Shown here piece by piece: positions 10,601 to 17,943 of a stretch of 64,000 nt of DNA; within the stretch, counting starts at the first letter, position 1; each line of letters opens with the position of its first letter. The DNA is taken from positions 124,001-188,000 of the forward strand of contig NZ_JAILWB010000007.1 in the NCBI RefSeq assembly GCF_025699295.1, given 5' to 3'. Origin of the DNA: Hydrogenophaga sp. Its GTDB lineage: Bacteria; Pseudomonadota; Gammaproteobacteria; Burkholderiales; Burkholderiaceae_C. The position numbers were made by a program, and so were the translations under genes. Below the pieces are notes generated by a model. The model did not search any database. It had not been told where the DNA came from and was given only the letters and a program-made list of their open reading frames with translations.

Positions 10601-10935
10601 GGGTGGGGCTGATCGAACGCGCGCTCGACTCCGGCGCATGGCCGTGCGATCTCGGCGGTGCCGCCGCGGTCAAGATCGTGACCCGCAAGAGCGAGGCCAA
10701 GGAGCCGCCCCCGACCAAGCACTACGGATCGAAGGCTGCAAGCGCTGACCTCCAGACCCACGAGGTCCAGGATCTCGCCGACAACATCGACGCCCTGAGG
10801 GAGGCGACGGCCGGGCATCCTTTCCGCATCCGTGTGACGGTGGAGATCGGCGACGGCAGTCAGGTCGATCAGTCGATTCTCGACAAGGTGAACGCTGTCC
10901 TTGCGCAGATCAAGGCGGGCTGGAAGGCTGAGTAA
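7654..10935 (+). CDS. DUF499 P-loop ATPase of the defence operon
   Basis: A 1093-residue protein starting 18 bp after the methyltransferase stop, with a strong AAGGAG site at 7640-7645. Walker A is FGGGKTH at 87-93 and a Walker B-like LILFDE lies at 209-214. The N-terminal block (WHQVVQLRDDI, then the region around AKEFF) is typical of DUF499, a large AAA-like ATPase family paired with DUF1156 methylases and with BREX/Pgl-like systems. The protein runs at full family length with no frame disruption. Role inferred: ATP-dependent control of the effector arm or DNA translocation; the biochemistry of DUF499 is not settled. The PLD gene follows 23 bp downstream, so the five genes form one operon. 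Confidence 0.9.
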   Translation: MAKTTTKPWHQVVQLRDDITNQELSQKQFAADLYDVVMHRNPGVYHDAKEFFALTYPTVKLRDLARDVTHRLSGKSEKAVRQLHMTFGGGKTHSLITLVHLVRDPAALPDIPAVQQFKAHCALEAGLPKARVASVVFDRLDAEKGMEVTAPDGTVATIKMPWSAIAWQLAGPAGMKLLKDDGTERATPPATGVMEDLLKLARKGGSGVLILFDEVLWFVRVMADTDPAWIGRMREFMHSLTQAVAKVPQCCLVASLLASDPGKMDELGKQISKELYDEFKRVADEGIQPVESQDVPEILRRRLLKLESYTDRSQWPSQVFGALSGVQGIDDYTAKNRAAEEKRYADAYPFHPSLIETLYQKWTQLEGFQQTRGILKTLASALRDAVKWDQQPLIGAQIFLVEPKADGLSVAARELANVAQLEQYEGRRQNWTAILEAELVHARKAQDSLLGIQQREVEQAVMATFLHSQPIGQRATTRDVKVLIGVGAPDRIELDKGLSRWSDASWYLDDTFTGDREGGLPKVWRLGSKPNLKQMHHDARQNVSATLVDEVLEKEIRGAGKLTEGARGAGAKVHVLPARPADIEDDGEFHYAVLGPKAASNGKPSAEAKRFIDETTGPEKPRAQNRNAVVLAVPSKEGIDVAREKVRDLLGWEKVREMLKERSDIDTAATTRLEGNVRAARGEMVSQIVMAYCIAVTVNDSNDVAAYRINVDNDPLFPKMVADKRLRIESSAVNAEALLPGGPFDLWSAGDKARFVKDLVGAFAATAKLPKMLNRAAILETLLQGCEAGDFVLRVTRADKSTRTFWKCRPDDNAIQDSSLEVVLSDAAVLTELDPQLLAPSKLPKLWEKEPVTLADLSAYFSGKHFVEVDKGGYTENLLIPAATPQAITDGVGAAVKGGRIWLVNGTVSALAEDVPAGFVNDTAQFFPPPLPLASVDVLPTQLPTAWQGEATNAHLIHAALSSKVGKVLPWTRVVGALDEAFRVGLIERALDSGAWPCDLGGAAAVKIVTRKSEAKEPPPTKHYGSKAASADLQTHEVQDLADNIDALREATAGHPFRIRVTVEIGDGSQVDQSILDKVNAVLAQIKAGWKAE

Positions 10936-10958
10936 TCGACGGGCACGAACAGACAGAC

Positions 10959-12311
10959 ATGCGCTTCATCGCCGGCCCCCTCAACAAGCAGCTGCTCCAG
11001 AACCTTCTCGCCGAGGTCATTGAGCCCTGCACGCGTGTTCGGGCGGCGGTTGCCTACGCCAACCGCGACAACCTCCAGCTGTTCGAGGCTTGCGCAAAGC
11101 ACCTGAAGCCACTGGAGTACTTCGGCCGGTATGACTACACCGTGGCCGTCGATCCAGCGGTGCTGAAGTGGTTTCTCGACAAGGCCAGCCCGAACTTCGA
11201 CTGCAAGCTGGTGCCCGACATCCTGCATGCGAAGGTCATCTGGTGGGTGGATGCGGGCGCGTACATCGGGTCGGCCAACCTGTCGGACCGAGCCTGGATC
11301 TCGAACGTCGAGGCCGGCACGTTCCTTTCGCACGACGAGCTTGTCGAGACAGGCATGGAGCGGGAGCTCCTGCACTTCTTCGAGGAAGTGGATGACCGCG
11401 CTCGGCCGCTGACCAGGGAAATTTACCAAGAGCAGCTTCGCCTTGCAGATCGCCGCTCGGACCTTGCGAAGCGCGACTACGGGCTTGGGCAGCAATTCGA
11501 CAAGGACCGCTTGTTGCCGAAGAACCAGGGCTTGGTGTTCGTCGACACAAAGCGGTCGTCCGAGAAGCGCTTTCACAAGTTTGAGCAGGACTGGAACGAC
11601 ACGCTGCAGGTGATGCGCTCCATCGCAGCCAGAGTCTCCGCGTCGGGCGCCAAACCGGGCTGGATCGACGCATCGGTGGCCCCTGGCGTTCAGGCGGACC
11701 AGTTTCTGCATGCCTACTACTACAAGCAGGTCAAGGACGGAAACCGCCACCCCTACGAGGAGTTCTTCGCCAGGAACTCCAAGAACCCGGAGATGGCTCT
11801 GCGGGATGCTTTGGACTGGTGGCATGCCGCCGACTTCGATCACTCTTTCGAAGAGCGCACGATCTATGAGTGGTCGCCACGACTGCACGAGCTTCTGGCA
11901 CGCGACCGCATCTTGAAGTTGACCGAGGAGGAGTTCGTCGACGCCATCTCGCGCGTGCATGCGATACGCGACCACGCCATCAAGCAAGAGAACGAGCATC
12001 TGGGCCTGCCCGATAGCCCGCAGGCAGGCGACGACAAGGTTCTGAAATTCGGCGAATGGCTCTGGCGGCAGAGGTCACGCGATGGCAAGACGGTGCTCGA
12101 CCTGTTGAACTACGTCGCCTGGGGCAACGGAAGCGTCGCGGCCCGACTCTGGAACGCAATCCGAAGCGACCAGTGGGCAATCCCTCACATCGGCCTAAGC
12201 AGCCTAGGGGAGGTCGTCGGTTGGGCCCGCCCTGACGAGTTCCCGCCACGGAACATGCGCACCAGCAAGGGGCTGCGGGCACTGGGCTACAACGTCAGGA
12301 TTGGCGTGTGA
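10959..12311 (+). CDS. Phospholipase D-fold protein (DrmC-like position)
   Basis: A 450-residue protein. The N-terminal 130 residues carry one PLD half-site: H90, K92 and D98 (HAKVIWWVD, slightly wider than the classic HxKx4D spacing), then GSAN at 104-107. A single HKD per chain usually means a homodimeric nuclease, as in DISARM DrmC and Nuc. The rest (about 130-450) is helical, with no further motif I can name. The operon position, last after DUF499, fits an effector or accessory nuclease. No strong ribosome site precedes the ATG; the start is chosen because the MRFIAGP... segment begins the fold. No clear terminator follows. Single-stranded-DNA or phosphodiester hydrolysis is an inference from the family. 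Confidence 0.85.
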   Translation: MRFIAGPLNKQLLQNLLAEVIEPCTRVRAAVAYANRDNLQLFEACAKHLKPLEYFGRYDYTVAVDPAVLKWFLDKASPNFDCKLVPDILHAKVIWWVDAGAYIGSANLSDRAWISNVEAGTFLSHDELVETGMERELLHFFEEVDDRARPLTREIYQEQLRLADRRSDLAKRDYGLGQQFDKDRLLPKNQGLVFVDTKRSSEKRFHKFEQDWNDTLQVMRSIAARVSASGAKPGWIDASVAPGVQADQFLHAYYYKQVKDGNRHPYEEFFARNSKNPEMALRDALDWWHAADFDHSFEERTIYEWSPRLHELLARDRILKLTEEEFVDAISRVHAIRDHAIKQENEHLGLPDSPQAGDDKVLKFGEWLWRQRSRDGKTVLDLLNYVAWGNGSVAARLWNAIRSDQWAIPHIGLSSLGEVVGWARPDEFPPRNMRTSKGLRALGYNVRIGV

Positions 12312-12481
12312 GGTCGGTCGCGACGAGCATGACTTCGGCTTCGCACCTCGTTGGGAACAACCAATTTCAACTCAACAACTATCCTGGTGATTGACTTGCC
12401 GCATCAACGTCGACGTCTCACCGACGAGATCTACGAGATCTGCGAGATGTCGATGTTCTAGAACTTGAAGACTGTCAACCA
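12312..12481. repeat. Convergent intergenic gap with short 9-bp tandem repeat
   Basis: This 170-bp gap lies between the PLD gene (plus) and a minus-strand gene. It is AT-richer than its surroundings. It contains two exact tandem copies of ACGAGATCT (12424-12432 and 12433-12441) and a third degenerate copy (12442-12450). An ACGTCGACGT palindrome lies nearby. No hairpin with a T-run is visible. Confidence 0.55.
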
Positions 12482-13051
12482 TCACAACAGACGGCAGATT
12501 TCATCGTCGATCGCAAATTCAACCTCCACTAGTTTTTCAAACCGCTGGCGGTAGGTGTCTAGGTTCATACCTTTTCTTCGGCTGCCATGAGGACCTAACC
12601 TTCGGAGGATTTTCTGCTTCTTGATCGCAAGGCGTCCCAGTCGAGATTCGCTTTGCGACTCGTAGGACAGCCGATGACATTGCCTGCATCGAAAATTCCT
12701 GTTGGCGAAGTACATCACGGAGCAGTGCTGCCGACATCCCGGGCACTGCATCAGCACCCGAGTTCCCCCGAATCCACATGCGGCATGGCTCAGATCGATG
12801 GTCTCCCGCACCAGCGTGCCCCCAACTTCGTAGGAAATCAACATGTGGTTTTGCGATGTCCTGACCGAGATGGTGGAGGTGGTCGCAAGAGTCTGAGGGT
12901 TCTTCCACCACCACATGCCTTGCCACGGAGCCCGGAACAGACCGGCTTTCTGCATCTGGCGAACATCCAAGCGCCTCGCATCTTCCACAAGGCGGGCGTT
13001 TCCTGGCCGGCCAGCTCCCGCACGCAACCCGCCCCATTTTTCGCTTCTCAT
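12482..13051 (-). CDS. Small zinc-ribbon protein of unknown function
   Basis: A 189-residue protein starting MRSEKW. The start is chosen because its ATG overlaps the stop of the upstream gene (ATGA at 13051-13048). A C-terminal zinc ribbon is visible: CPGCRQHC followed about 20 residues later by CRQCHRLSY and SQ. A basic tail follows. Similar WGGLRAG/GMWWW plus ribbon proteins are scattered in proteobacterial mobile elements without assigned function; that statement is from memory. The ribbon suggests nucleic-acid binding, perhaps recruitment of a transposase or replication factor. It is coupled to an HTH gene. Confidence 0.72.
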   Translation of the reverse strand: MRSEKWGGLRAGAGRPGNARLVEDARRLDVRQMQKAGLFRAPWQGMWWWKNPQTLATTSTISVRTSQNHMLISYEVGGTLVRETIDLSHAACGFGGTRVLMQCPGCRQHCSVMYFANRNFRCRQCHRLSYESQSESRLGRLAIKKQKILRRLGPHGSRRKGMNLDTYRQRFEKLVEVEFAIDDEICRLL

Positions 13052-13482
13052 TTCGGAATCAAGTTGAACCGCAAACTTGCAAGACCGTTCGCGGCCTGGT
13101 TGAGCAGGCTGACTTCGCATGGGCTGGTGCGCCTGAAAGCTAGTTGGCATGCAATGCGCCTCACATCAGGAGGGCACTTCGTCGATGGGAAGTAGTGGTC
13201 ATGGAGTCCCCGCGGGAGTCCACCTGAGGGGGAAGGGGTGTTCACCCAGGCGAAGTTTGCAGGACCTCTGCCGTGGCGAGGCAATTCAGCCCCTTTTGGC
13301 CGGACAACCCGCACTGCCTCGGGTGCACGACGCCGGTGGCCAACAGCCCACCTCCACGCTGTGCTCGGGTTGCACCCGATTACCTCGGCCACAGCCTTCA
13401 CCGTCGCTCCGGCCGCGCGCATCTCGCGTGCGTGTACAACTTGGGCATCGGTGTAGCGATGTGTTGGGCTTGAAGTGCCCAT
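13048..13482 (-). CDS. Helix-turn-helix protein, resolvase/transposase type
   Basis: A 144-residue protein. An internal ATG start (MGTSSPTHRYT) is chosen because the HTH begins right after it. Residues about 8-45 form a Hin/resolvase-like helix-turn-helix (YTDAQVVHAREMRA, then STAWRWAVG). The C-terminal half is basic and low in hydrophobics with no catalytic motif. The stop overlaps the ATG of the zinc-ribbon gene, so both are probably made from one mRNA. A likely role is DNA binding, as a regulator or small accessory factor of the element; 'HNH/HTH-like' annotations are possible. The start could lie up to 37 codons further upstream. Confidence 0.6.
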   Translation of the reverse strand: MGTSSPTHRYTDAQVVHAREMRAAGATVKAVAEVIGCNPSTAWRWAVGHRRRAPEAVRVVRPKGAELPRHGRGPANFAWVNTPSPSGGLPRGLHDHYFPSTKCPPDVRRIACQLAFRRTSPCEVSLLNQAANGLASLRFNLIPK

Positions 13483-13603
13483 GCGCACGCCACGGGCGTT
13501 GGTCTGGATCACGGTGAACACATCGCCCCCCGCAAAAGCGACGCGCAAAGCAATTCCGGCGGCCACCGATGGTGGCGTAGGCCCAACATGCAAAGATTCG
13601 CCT

Positions 13604-13809
13604 GATACGGGTGATTCGGGTCAATATCCATTGCAGGGCCCATAGGGCTCTCTGCATACATCCCAACCCTCTCTCTTTTTCCCACTACATAGAGAGAACA
13701 GATCAACTGTCGGAATGTGCGGAGACCCGTATCACCCGCATCAGTGAGCTCAACGCCCCCCACCTGATGCGGGTGATGCGGGTGATGCGGGTCAAAAGCC
13801 ACCCGCATG
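13604..13809. repeat. Iteron-like 9-bp repeats; candidate replication origin
   Basis: The gene-free stretch 13483-13830 (348 bp) contains eight copies or near-copies of a 9-mer, consensus GATGCGGGT. Direct: 13604-13612 (GATACGGGT), 13613-13621 (GATTCGGGT), 13766-13774, 13775-13783 and 13784-13792 (all exact, tandem). Inverted: 13725-13733 (ACCCGTATC), 13734-13742 (ACCCGCATC) and 13801-13809 (ACCCGCATG). The last two elements can also form a TGCGGGT/ACCCGCA hairpin. An AT-rich CTCTCT...AGAGAG stretch lies between them (13669-13696). Known: P4-like primase-helicases bind iterons near their own genes. Inferred: this is the origin recognised by the neighbouring primase-helicase. Confidence 0.6.
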
Positions 13810-13830
13810 CGGCTCCGGGCAGAAAACCCC

Positions 13831-16617
13831 TCAGGCGAGGCCCATATCTGTCGCTTCATCGAAGACCTCCGTGGTTTCGCTGTGAAAGATTCGCGCGAGC
13901 CATTCGTCCTTGATGCGGGCTCCCTTGACCGCCTTCAGCGGCTTGCTAGTGCCGTCCTTGCACTTCACTCGGGGGTTGAAAGTGATCAGGCGGCCATCGC
14001 TGTTGGAGTAGACCTCGCCCATGAAGCTGTTCTTTTGCAAGACGTGCTTCGCGCCCTCGTCTGCGCACCACTGCCGGTACACGTCGTAGAGCTTGTCCTT
14101 GCTTACCCACGCGCCGGCATCGAACTCCAGCGCGTCGCTGATGAAGCCCAGGATCGGCGTCGTTTTGCGCACCAACTCCTCGACGGCCTCCAGCCCGCTG
14201 GCCGGTTGAATGAAGGCGCCACGGTCCTGCAACGCTTTCAGCCCGTCTAGCGCCCAGTTCAGGATCCCCGGCAGTTCGGCTATTAGTTTCTCGGTCAGCT
14301 TGTGGTCTTCGCGCCCGAAGAACGACTGGGTGAATCGCAGCACAATGAACCGTGAGGCCACCGCGCCGCCGCCGTCCACGATCCCGGGCAGGATATTGGT
14401 CATCAGCACGAAACGCGTCGGCAGCTTGCCCTCCCAGTTCGAGATTCCCTTGCGCTGCACGCTGACCGCGTCCTCGCCCGTGATGCGCAGCAGGTTCTCG
14501 CTGATTGACTGGAGGTCCGCGCTGCCGCTGATGCGGGCGTCCGAGATCACCGCCAGCTTCGCGTTGATCAGACCCTGCAGTCCAAAGTCCTTGCCGATCT
14601 GACCAAGCGTCGGCCCGGTGAAGTTGTGTTCACCGAGCAGTCCGCGCAGCACACGGGCGATGGTCCCCTTGCCGCAGCGCTTGGGACCAACGCAGATCAG
14701 CGCCTTCTGCTGCGATGTGTCGCTCGTTACGAGGTAGCCGAACCACTGCTGCAGGCTGTCGATGGATTCCTGGTCGCTAGGGAAGGCGTCTGCCAGGAAT
14801 TGCAGCCAGTGCTCCGGTACAGGGGCCCGCGGGTCGTAGGCCACGTCTGCAGCGTCCACGCTGAAGTACAGCGGGTCGTGCGGTAGCAACTGGCGGGTGG
14901 GAAGGTGCAGAAGGCCGTTGCTGATGGCGACCACCTCATTGACAGCCACTTGGGGGGCCTTGGTCAACCAGCTCGGCATCCGCGTAGACGAGGGCACGTT
15001 GGTCAACGCCTTGACGGCGTCGATGGTGTTGTCGACAACGCCGCGCCCGGGCAGCGGCACACCGCTTTGCTCGAAGAGCCGGTACACCTTGGCCCGGATG
15101 TCGGCCACCGACACCGGCTGGTATCGGGATCCGTTCCACGCCAGGAACTCGTCCTGCCAGTGGCGAAGGCTCAGCGCACCCTTGGGCGTGGTGAAGAAAG
15201 CCGCCAAGAACGCACGTGCGGTTGGCACCGGCCACTCCACGCTGACCTCGGCCGCGTCCTCATCTGGTCCGAGACGCTTGGCCTTGGTCAGGTCATCGCG
15301 CAGGGCCTTGAGAGACAAGCCCGTAGCGCCCTTCAGCCGCTTCAGCAACTCGTCAACTTCGCTGGGCTTGAGGCCCTTGGCCGACACGAGCTCGGTGATC
15401 ACGATGTCGGCGAGTTCCACTGGCGCGTATCCCGCGAATGTTGCTGCGTCGATGACGTTGGCGATCTCGGCGTGGGTCTTACCAGACGTTTGGGCAGGTG
15501 CCCGCAGTCCAAGCTCAGCCGCTGCCGCCTTGATCGCTTCGTTGAACTTGCCGCCGTGGGTGAAGTGACAGAAGAGGTCAAACGCGTCACCGAAGCGGTG
15601 GCCGCTCCTGGACTCGGCGCCCAGCTTGGCGTCCGCATCGCTGGCGCTCAGGCTGATCCAGTGACCATCGATCACACGCGTCGCGTAACTGCCACTGCTC
15701 TGGTACGGGCTACGCCAGTCCGACTCGTTCGCCGGAGACTGCTCGTACGCGTTGTCGATCAGCAGCTCTTCTACCCCGTGGGCTGTGTTGTAGGCCGCGA
15801 TGACACTGGTATCGTCACCGGCCCCGCGTTGTGCACGCCGACGCTCACGCGAAGCTTGAGCTTCTGCTCGAACACGCTCAAGAGCATCAGAGTCTGTCTG
15901 GCGCTTGGCCAGCAGCTCGTTTACGTGCTGCTCGGCCAAGCCGTCGGTCGCCGTGTGCCCACGGCCGTCATGCGCCTTGCGGAAGAAGAACTTGGGCTTG
16001 CCATCAACGTTGCGCGCGGCCTTGGGCACGTTGGGTAAGTAGGCGATCTGCCCGGCCCGAGCCAACGACCAGTCCATCCGGCAACCGTTGGCTTCCATGT
16101 ACCCGTAGAAGGCCATGCACAGCGCGTTCCAGTCGGCGAACGGCAGTGGCTGCGCCAGGGGAACCAGCGTGCGCCAGCGCTTCGATTCCGCGGTTGAGCT
16201 GGCCGTGCTGTAGATCAGGTGAGCGACGCCATCACCAAAGAACTCCTGCACCAAATGCTGAACCCGTTCGAGCGGGGTATCACCCTTGTCGATATCGCCC
16301 GGTATCGCCACGAACTGACCATGAAGGCGCTGGGCTTCGTGGTTGCGCCCGTCAAAGGCGTGGTAGGTCGAGGCAATCAGCGCCGGCGCGCATAGCTTCG
16401 GGATCGCCGCTGGCTCAGTTTGGTCAAAGACCTCGCCGAGCGAGATCGTCTTGTAGTCCGCACCCGACTCAATCTGGGTATCAAACGAGCCAGCGCACGT
16501 CAGCACACGATGGTGTCGCCACTTGGTTGTAGCCGCAGCAACCGGCTGCTCGTGGCCATTTAGGCCGTGTCCTTGCCCGCCGGTTGCCACAGAAAAATCA
16601 GGGACGGCTACAGTCAT
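13831..16617 (-). CDS. Primase-helicase, phage/plasmid P4/D5 type
   Basis: A 928-residue protein. The N-terminal part (about 60-200) looks like an archaeo-eukaryotic primase-polymerase: GDIDKGD, then YSTASST and RWRTLVPLAQPL. The C-terminal part is a superfamily 3 helicase of the D5/DUF5906 type, with Walker A GPKRCGKGT at 644-652 and downstream AVISDAR and RFVLMTN motifs. Such proteins initiate replication of integrated satellites and islands (P4 alpha class). Its ATG overlaps the stop of the preceding small gene (ATGA at 16617-16614). It is last in the integrase-led gene chain and ends 22 bp from the iteron array. The protein is intact, so the element may still replicate after excision. Confidence 0.9.
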   Translation of the reverse strand: MTVAVPDFSVATGGQGHGLNGHEQPVAAATTKWRHHRVLTCAGSFDTQIESGADYKTISLGEVFDQTEPAAIPKLCAPALIASTYHAFDGRNHEAQRLHGQFVAIPGDIDKGDTPLERVQHLVQEFFGDGVAHLIYSTASSTAESKRWRTLVPLAQPLPFADWNALCMAFYGYMEANGCRMDWSLARAGQIAYLPNVPKAARNVDGKPKFFFRKAHDGRGHTATDGLAEQHVNELLAKRQTDSDALERVRAEAQASRERRRAQRGAGDDTSVIAAYNTAHGVEELLIDNAYEQSPANESDWRSPYQSSGSYATRVIDGHWISLSASDADAKLGAESRSGHRFGDAFDLFCHFTHGGKFNEAIKAAAAELGLRAPAQTSGKTHAEIANVIDAATFAGYAPVELADIVITELVSAKGLKPSEVDELLKRLKGATGLSLKALRDDLTKAKRLGPDEDAAEVSVEWPVPTARAFLAAFFTTPKGALSLRHWQDEFLAWNGSRYQPVSVADIRAKVYRLFEQSGVPLPGRGVVDNTIDAVKALTNVPSSTRMPSWLTKAPQVAVNEVVAISNGLLHLPTRQLLPHDPLYFSVDAADVAYDPRAPVPEHWLQFLADAFPSDQESIDSLQQWFGYLVTSDTSQQKALICVGPKRCGKGTIARVLRGLLGEHNFTGPTLGQIGKDFGLQGLINAKLAVISDARISGSADLQSISENLLRITGEDAVSVQRKGISNWEGKLPTRFVLMTNILPGIVDGGGAVASRFIVLRFTQSFFGREDHKLTEKLIAELPGILNWALDGLKALQDRGAFIQPASGLEAVEELVRKTTPILGFISDALEFDAGAWVSKDKLYDVYRQWCADEGAKHVLQKNSFMGEVYSNSDGRLITFNPRVKCKDGTSKPLKAVKGARIKDEWLARIFHSETTEVFDEATDMGLA

Positions 16618-16853
16618 CTCGCGTGTCCTTCAGAGCGTGCGTCGCGCGTCAACGCGGCGGGTGATTGAGTGAGATCAAGGTTTTGCGCCCGGCGCTTCTC
16701 GGCCCCGGGCGCTACTTTTTTGGTACTTGACCACAGGCACAGGTATGCGATGAGGTGCTGCACTCCTGCCGCGGCTCTAGACGGCGCCTCGGGGTCAAGG
16801 CGGGGCCGCCCGCGCGAGCGAACCCCTGTGCTGGTGACGGTGCTGGTGGTCAT
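16614..16853 (-). CDS. Small hypothetical protein of the integrase operon
   Basis: A 79-residue protein starting MTTSTVTSTG. It is supported by ATGA overlaps at both ends, with the gene above (16850) and the primase-helicase below (16617). It is rich in Arg, Ser, Thr and Ala, with a central LIAYLCLWSS patch and a basic C-terminus. No family is recognised. Coding status rests on the overlaps rather than on homology. Confidence 0.55.
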   Translation of the reverse strand: MTTSTVTSTGVRSRGRPRLDPEAPSRAAAGVQHLIAYLCLWSSTKKVAPGAEKRRAQNLDLTQSPAALTRDARSEGHAR

Positions 16854-17074
16854 GCGTGCGCCCCCTGCGCAGCGCGCTCTTGCTCCAGCTCTTCGGCGAA
16901 GACCTCGACGTCCTGCAGCTCGGCGCAGTGCCGTGCTCGCGCTATGCCGAACACGTACCAGCTGCCGTGAAGGGAACAAGGGCGCATCTGGTAGCCCAGC
17001 AGCGCGAGACGAGCCTGCACGGTGGCCAGACGCTTGGCCGGTAGTCTGGCCTCAAGGTCGGTGGCGGCGCTCAT
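16850..17074 (-). CDS. Small hypothetical protein of the integrase operon
   Basis: A 74-residue protein starting MSAATDLEAR. Both ends overlap neighbours by ATGA (17074-17071 and 16853-16850). The sequence shows a helical N-terminus (LATVQARLALLGY), a beta-like SWYVFG segment and an acidic helix (DVEVFAEELEQE). This layout is common in short phage-type accessory proteins encoded beside AlpA genes, whose function is unknown. Confidence 0.62.
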   Translation of the reverse strand: MSAATDLEARLPAKRLATVQARLALLGYQMRPCSLHGSWYVFGIARARHCAELQDVEVFAEELEQERAAQGAHA

Positions 17075-17352
17075 GCGGTTTCAAACTCGCCGCAGTCGAC
17101 GCGGTGCCGCTCCAGCCAGTCGTCAAGGTCTTCGCGCAGGTAGCGCACCGCCGTGCCGATGGTGACCCAGCGCGGTCCCTTGATGGGCCTTCCCTCGCGC
17201 CGCGCGCGAAGGTCGGCCGTGCGCGTGTTGCGAATGTGGCTGCTGCTGAACCCAAGGTACTGGGCGGCTTCGGTCTCGCGCAGCGCGCGCGGTGCGATCA
17301 CGGTGACCGGCTTGGCTGCGCGGTGCGTGGTGGGTTGGCGGGCAGTTTCCAT
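17071..17352 (-). CDS. AlpA/excisionase-like helix-turn-helix protein
   Basis: A 93-residue protein. The ATG at 17352 (METARQPTT) is chosen because the HTH domain begins about 20 residues later. The LRETEAAQYLGFS segment followed by RYLREDLDDWLE is typical of the MerR-like winged HTH of AlpA, Xis and helix_turn_helix_17 proteins. In P4-type elements these proteins act as directionality factors or activate integrase and excision genes. The gene lies 93 bp downstream of the previous gene in the operon and overlaps the next by ATGA. The role in excision is inferred. Confidence 0.8.
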   Translation of the reverse strand: METARQPTTHRAAKPVTVIAPRALRETEAAQYLGFSSSHIRNTRTADLRARREGRPIKGPRWVTIGTAVRYLREDLDDWLERHRVDCGEFETA

Positions 17353-17445
17353 GTGTGCTCCATAGGCCCTTCGGGGGCCGCGTGAGCACGACGATATTGA
17401 GCTTGGCTGTTGTTGTCCTCCCGGCAACTCTAGAGATTGCGGGAG

Positions 17446-17943
17446 TCAGTCCTCGTCAAACATGCGCTTGATTCGCTTGATCACCTCTTCATCGGAGCAG
17501 TTCTCCCAGTCTTTTGGTGCCACTGACCGGGCGTAGGTGATGGTGGCTATGCGACGAGTCCACTGGCGCGCCTTCTCGTAGATCGCCTCGTCGGTCAACC
17601 CTGCCCAATCTCTATCTGGCATCTCGCGCTTGTATGAGTGCACCACAGCCGCGTGGTCGCGGGCATCCTTCCTTCCCTCGAAGTACTTCCAGTACTCCGG
17701 TGGTTCGAAGCTGTTCCAGAGCTTGATCTTCTGCACTGTTTCTGGAGGCGTTCCGCGCTTTCCGGTCAGTCCAATTGCCCTAGCCAGATCGTTTGGACTG
17801 ACCTGTGAGGACTGGTTAGCCTTGACCACCTTTCGTGCAACCTCCTCAATCCACGAGACGAGGTCGATGGGGTGTCCTTCCTCGTCGCGTAGGGCTCCGT
17901 CGGCAATCAGCTGCCACCGTTCAAGTGCATCTGCGCGCTTCAT
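17446..17943 (-). CDS. Hypothetical protein coupled to the integrase
   Basis: A 165-residue protein. Its ATG overlaps the integrase stop (ATGA at 17943-17940), so it is translated together with the integrase. The composition is soluble, charged and helical, with several Trp and Lys/Arg residues (YWKYFEGRKDARDH, then WTRRIATITYARS). There is no signal peptide or membrane segment. I cannot name a domain. A 93-bp gap to the AlpA-like gene may hold a second promoter. Confidence 0.68.
   Translation of the reverse strand: MKRADALERWQLIADGALRDEEGHPIDLVSWIEEVARKVVKANQSSQVSPNDLARAIGLTGKRGTPPETVQKIKLWNSFEPPEYWKYFEGRKDARDHAAVVHSYKREMPDRDWAGLTDEAIYEKARQWTRRIATITYARSVAPKDWENCSDEEVIKRIKRMFDED

Noticed and set aside
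1-12311. Calling the operon canonical class 1 DISARM
   Set aside because: DrmA and DrmB are not in view, the methylase is a DUF1156 protein and DUF499 is present; the left border is missing so the call would be premature.
13604-13809. CRISPR array
   Set aside because: Repeats are only 9 bp, partly tandem and in both orientations, with no regular spacers and no cas genes nearby.
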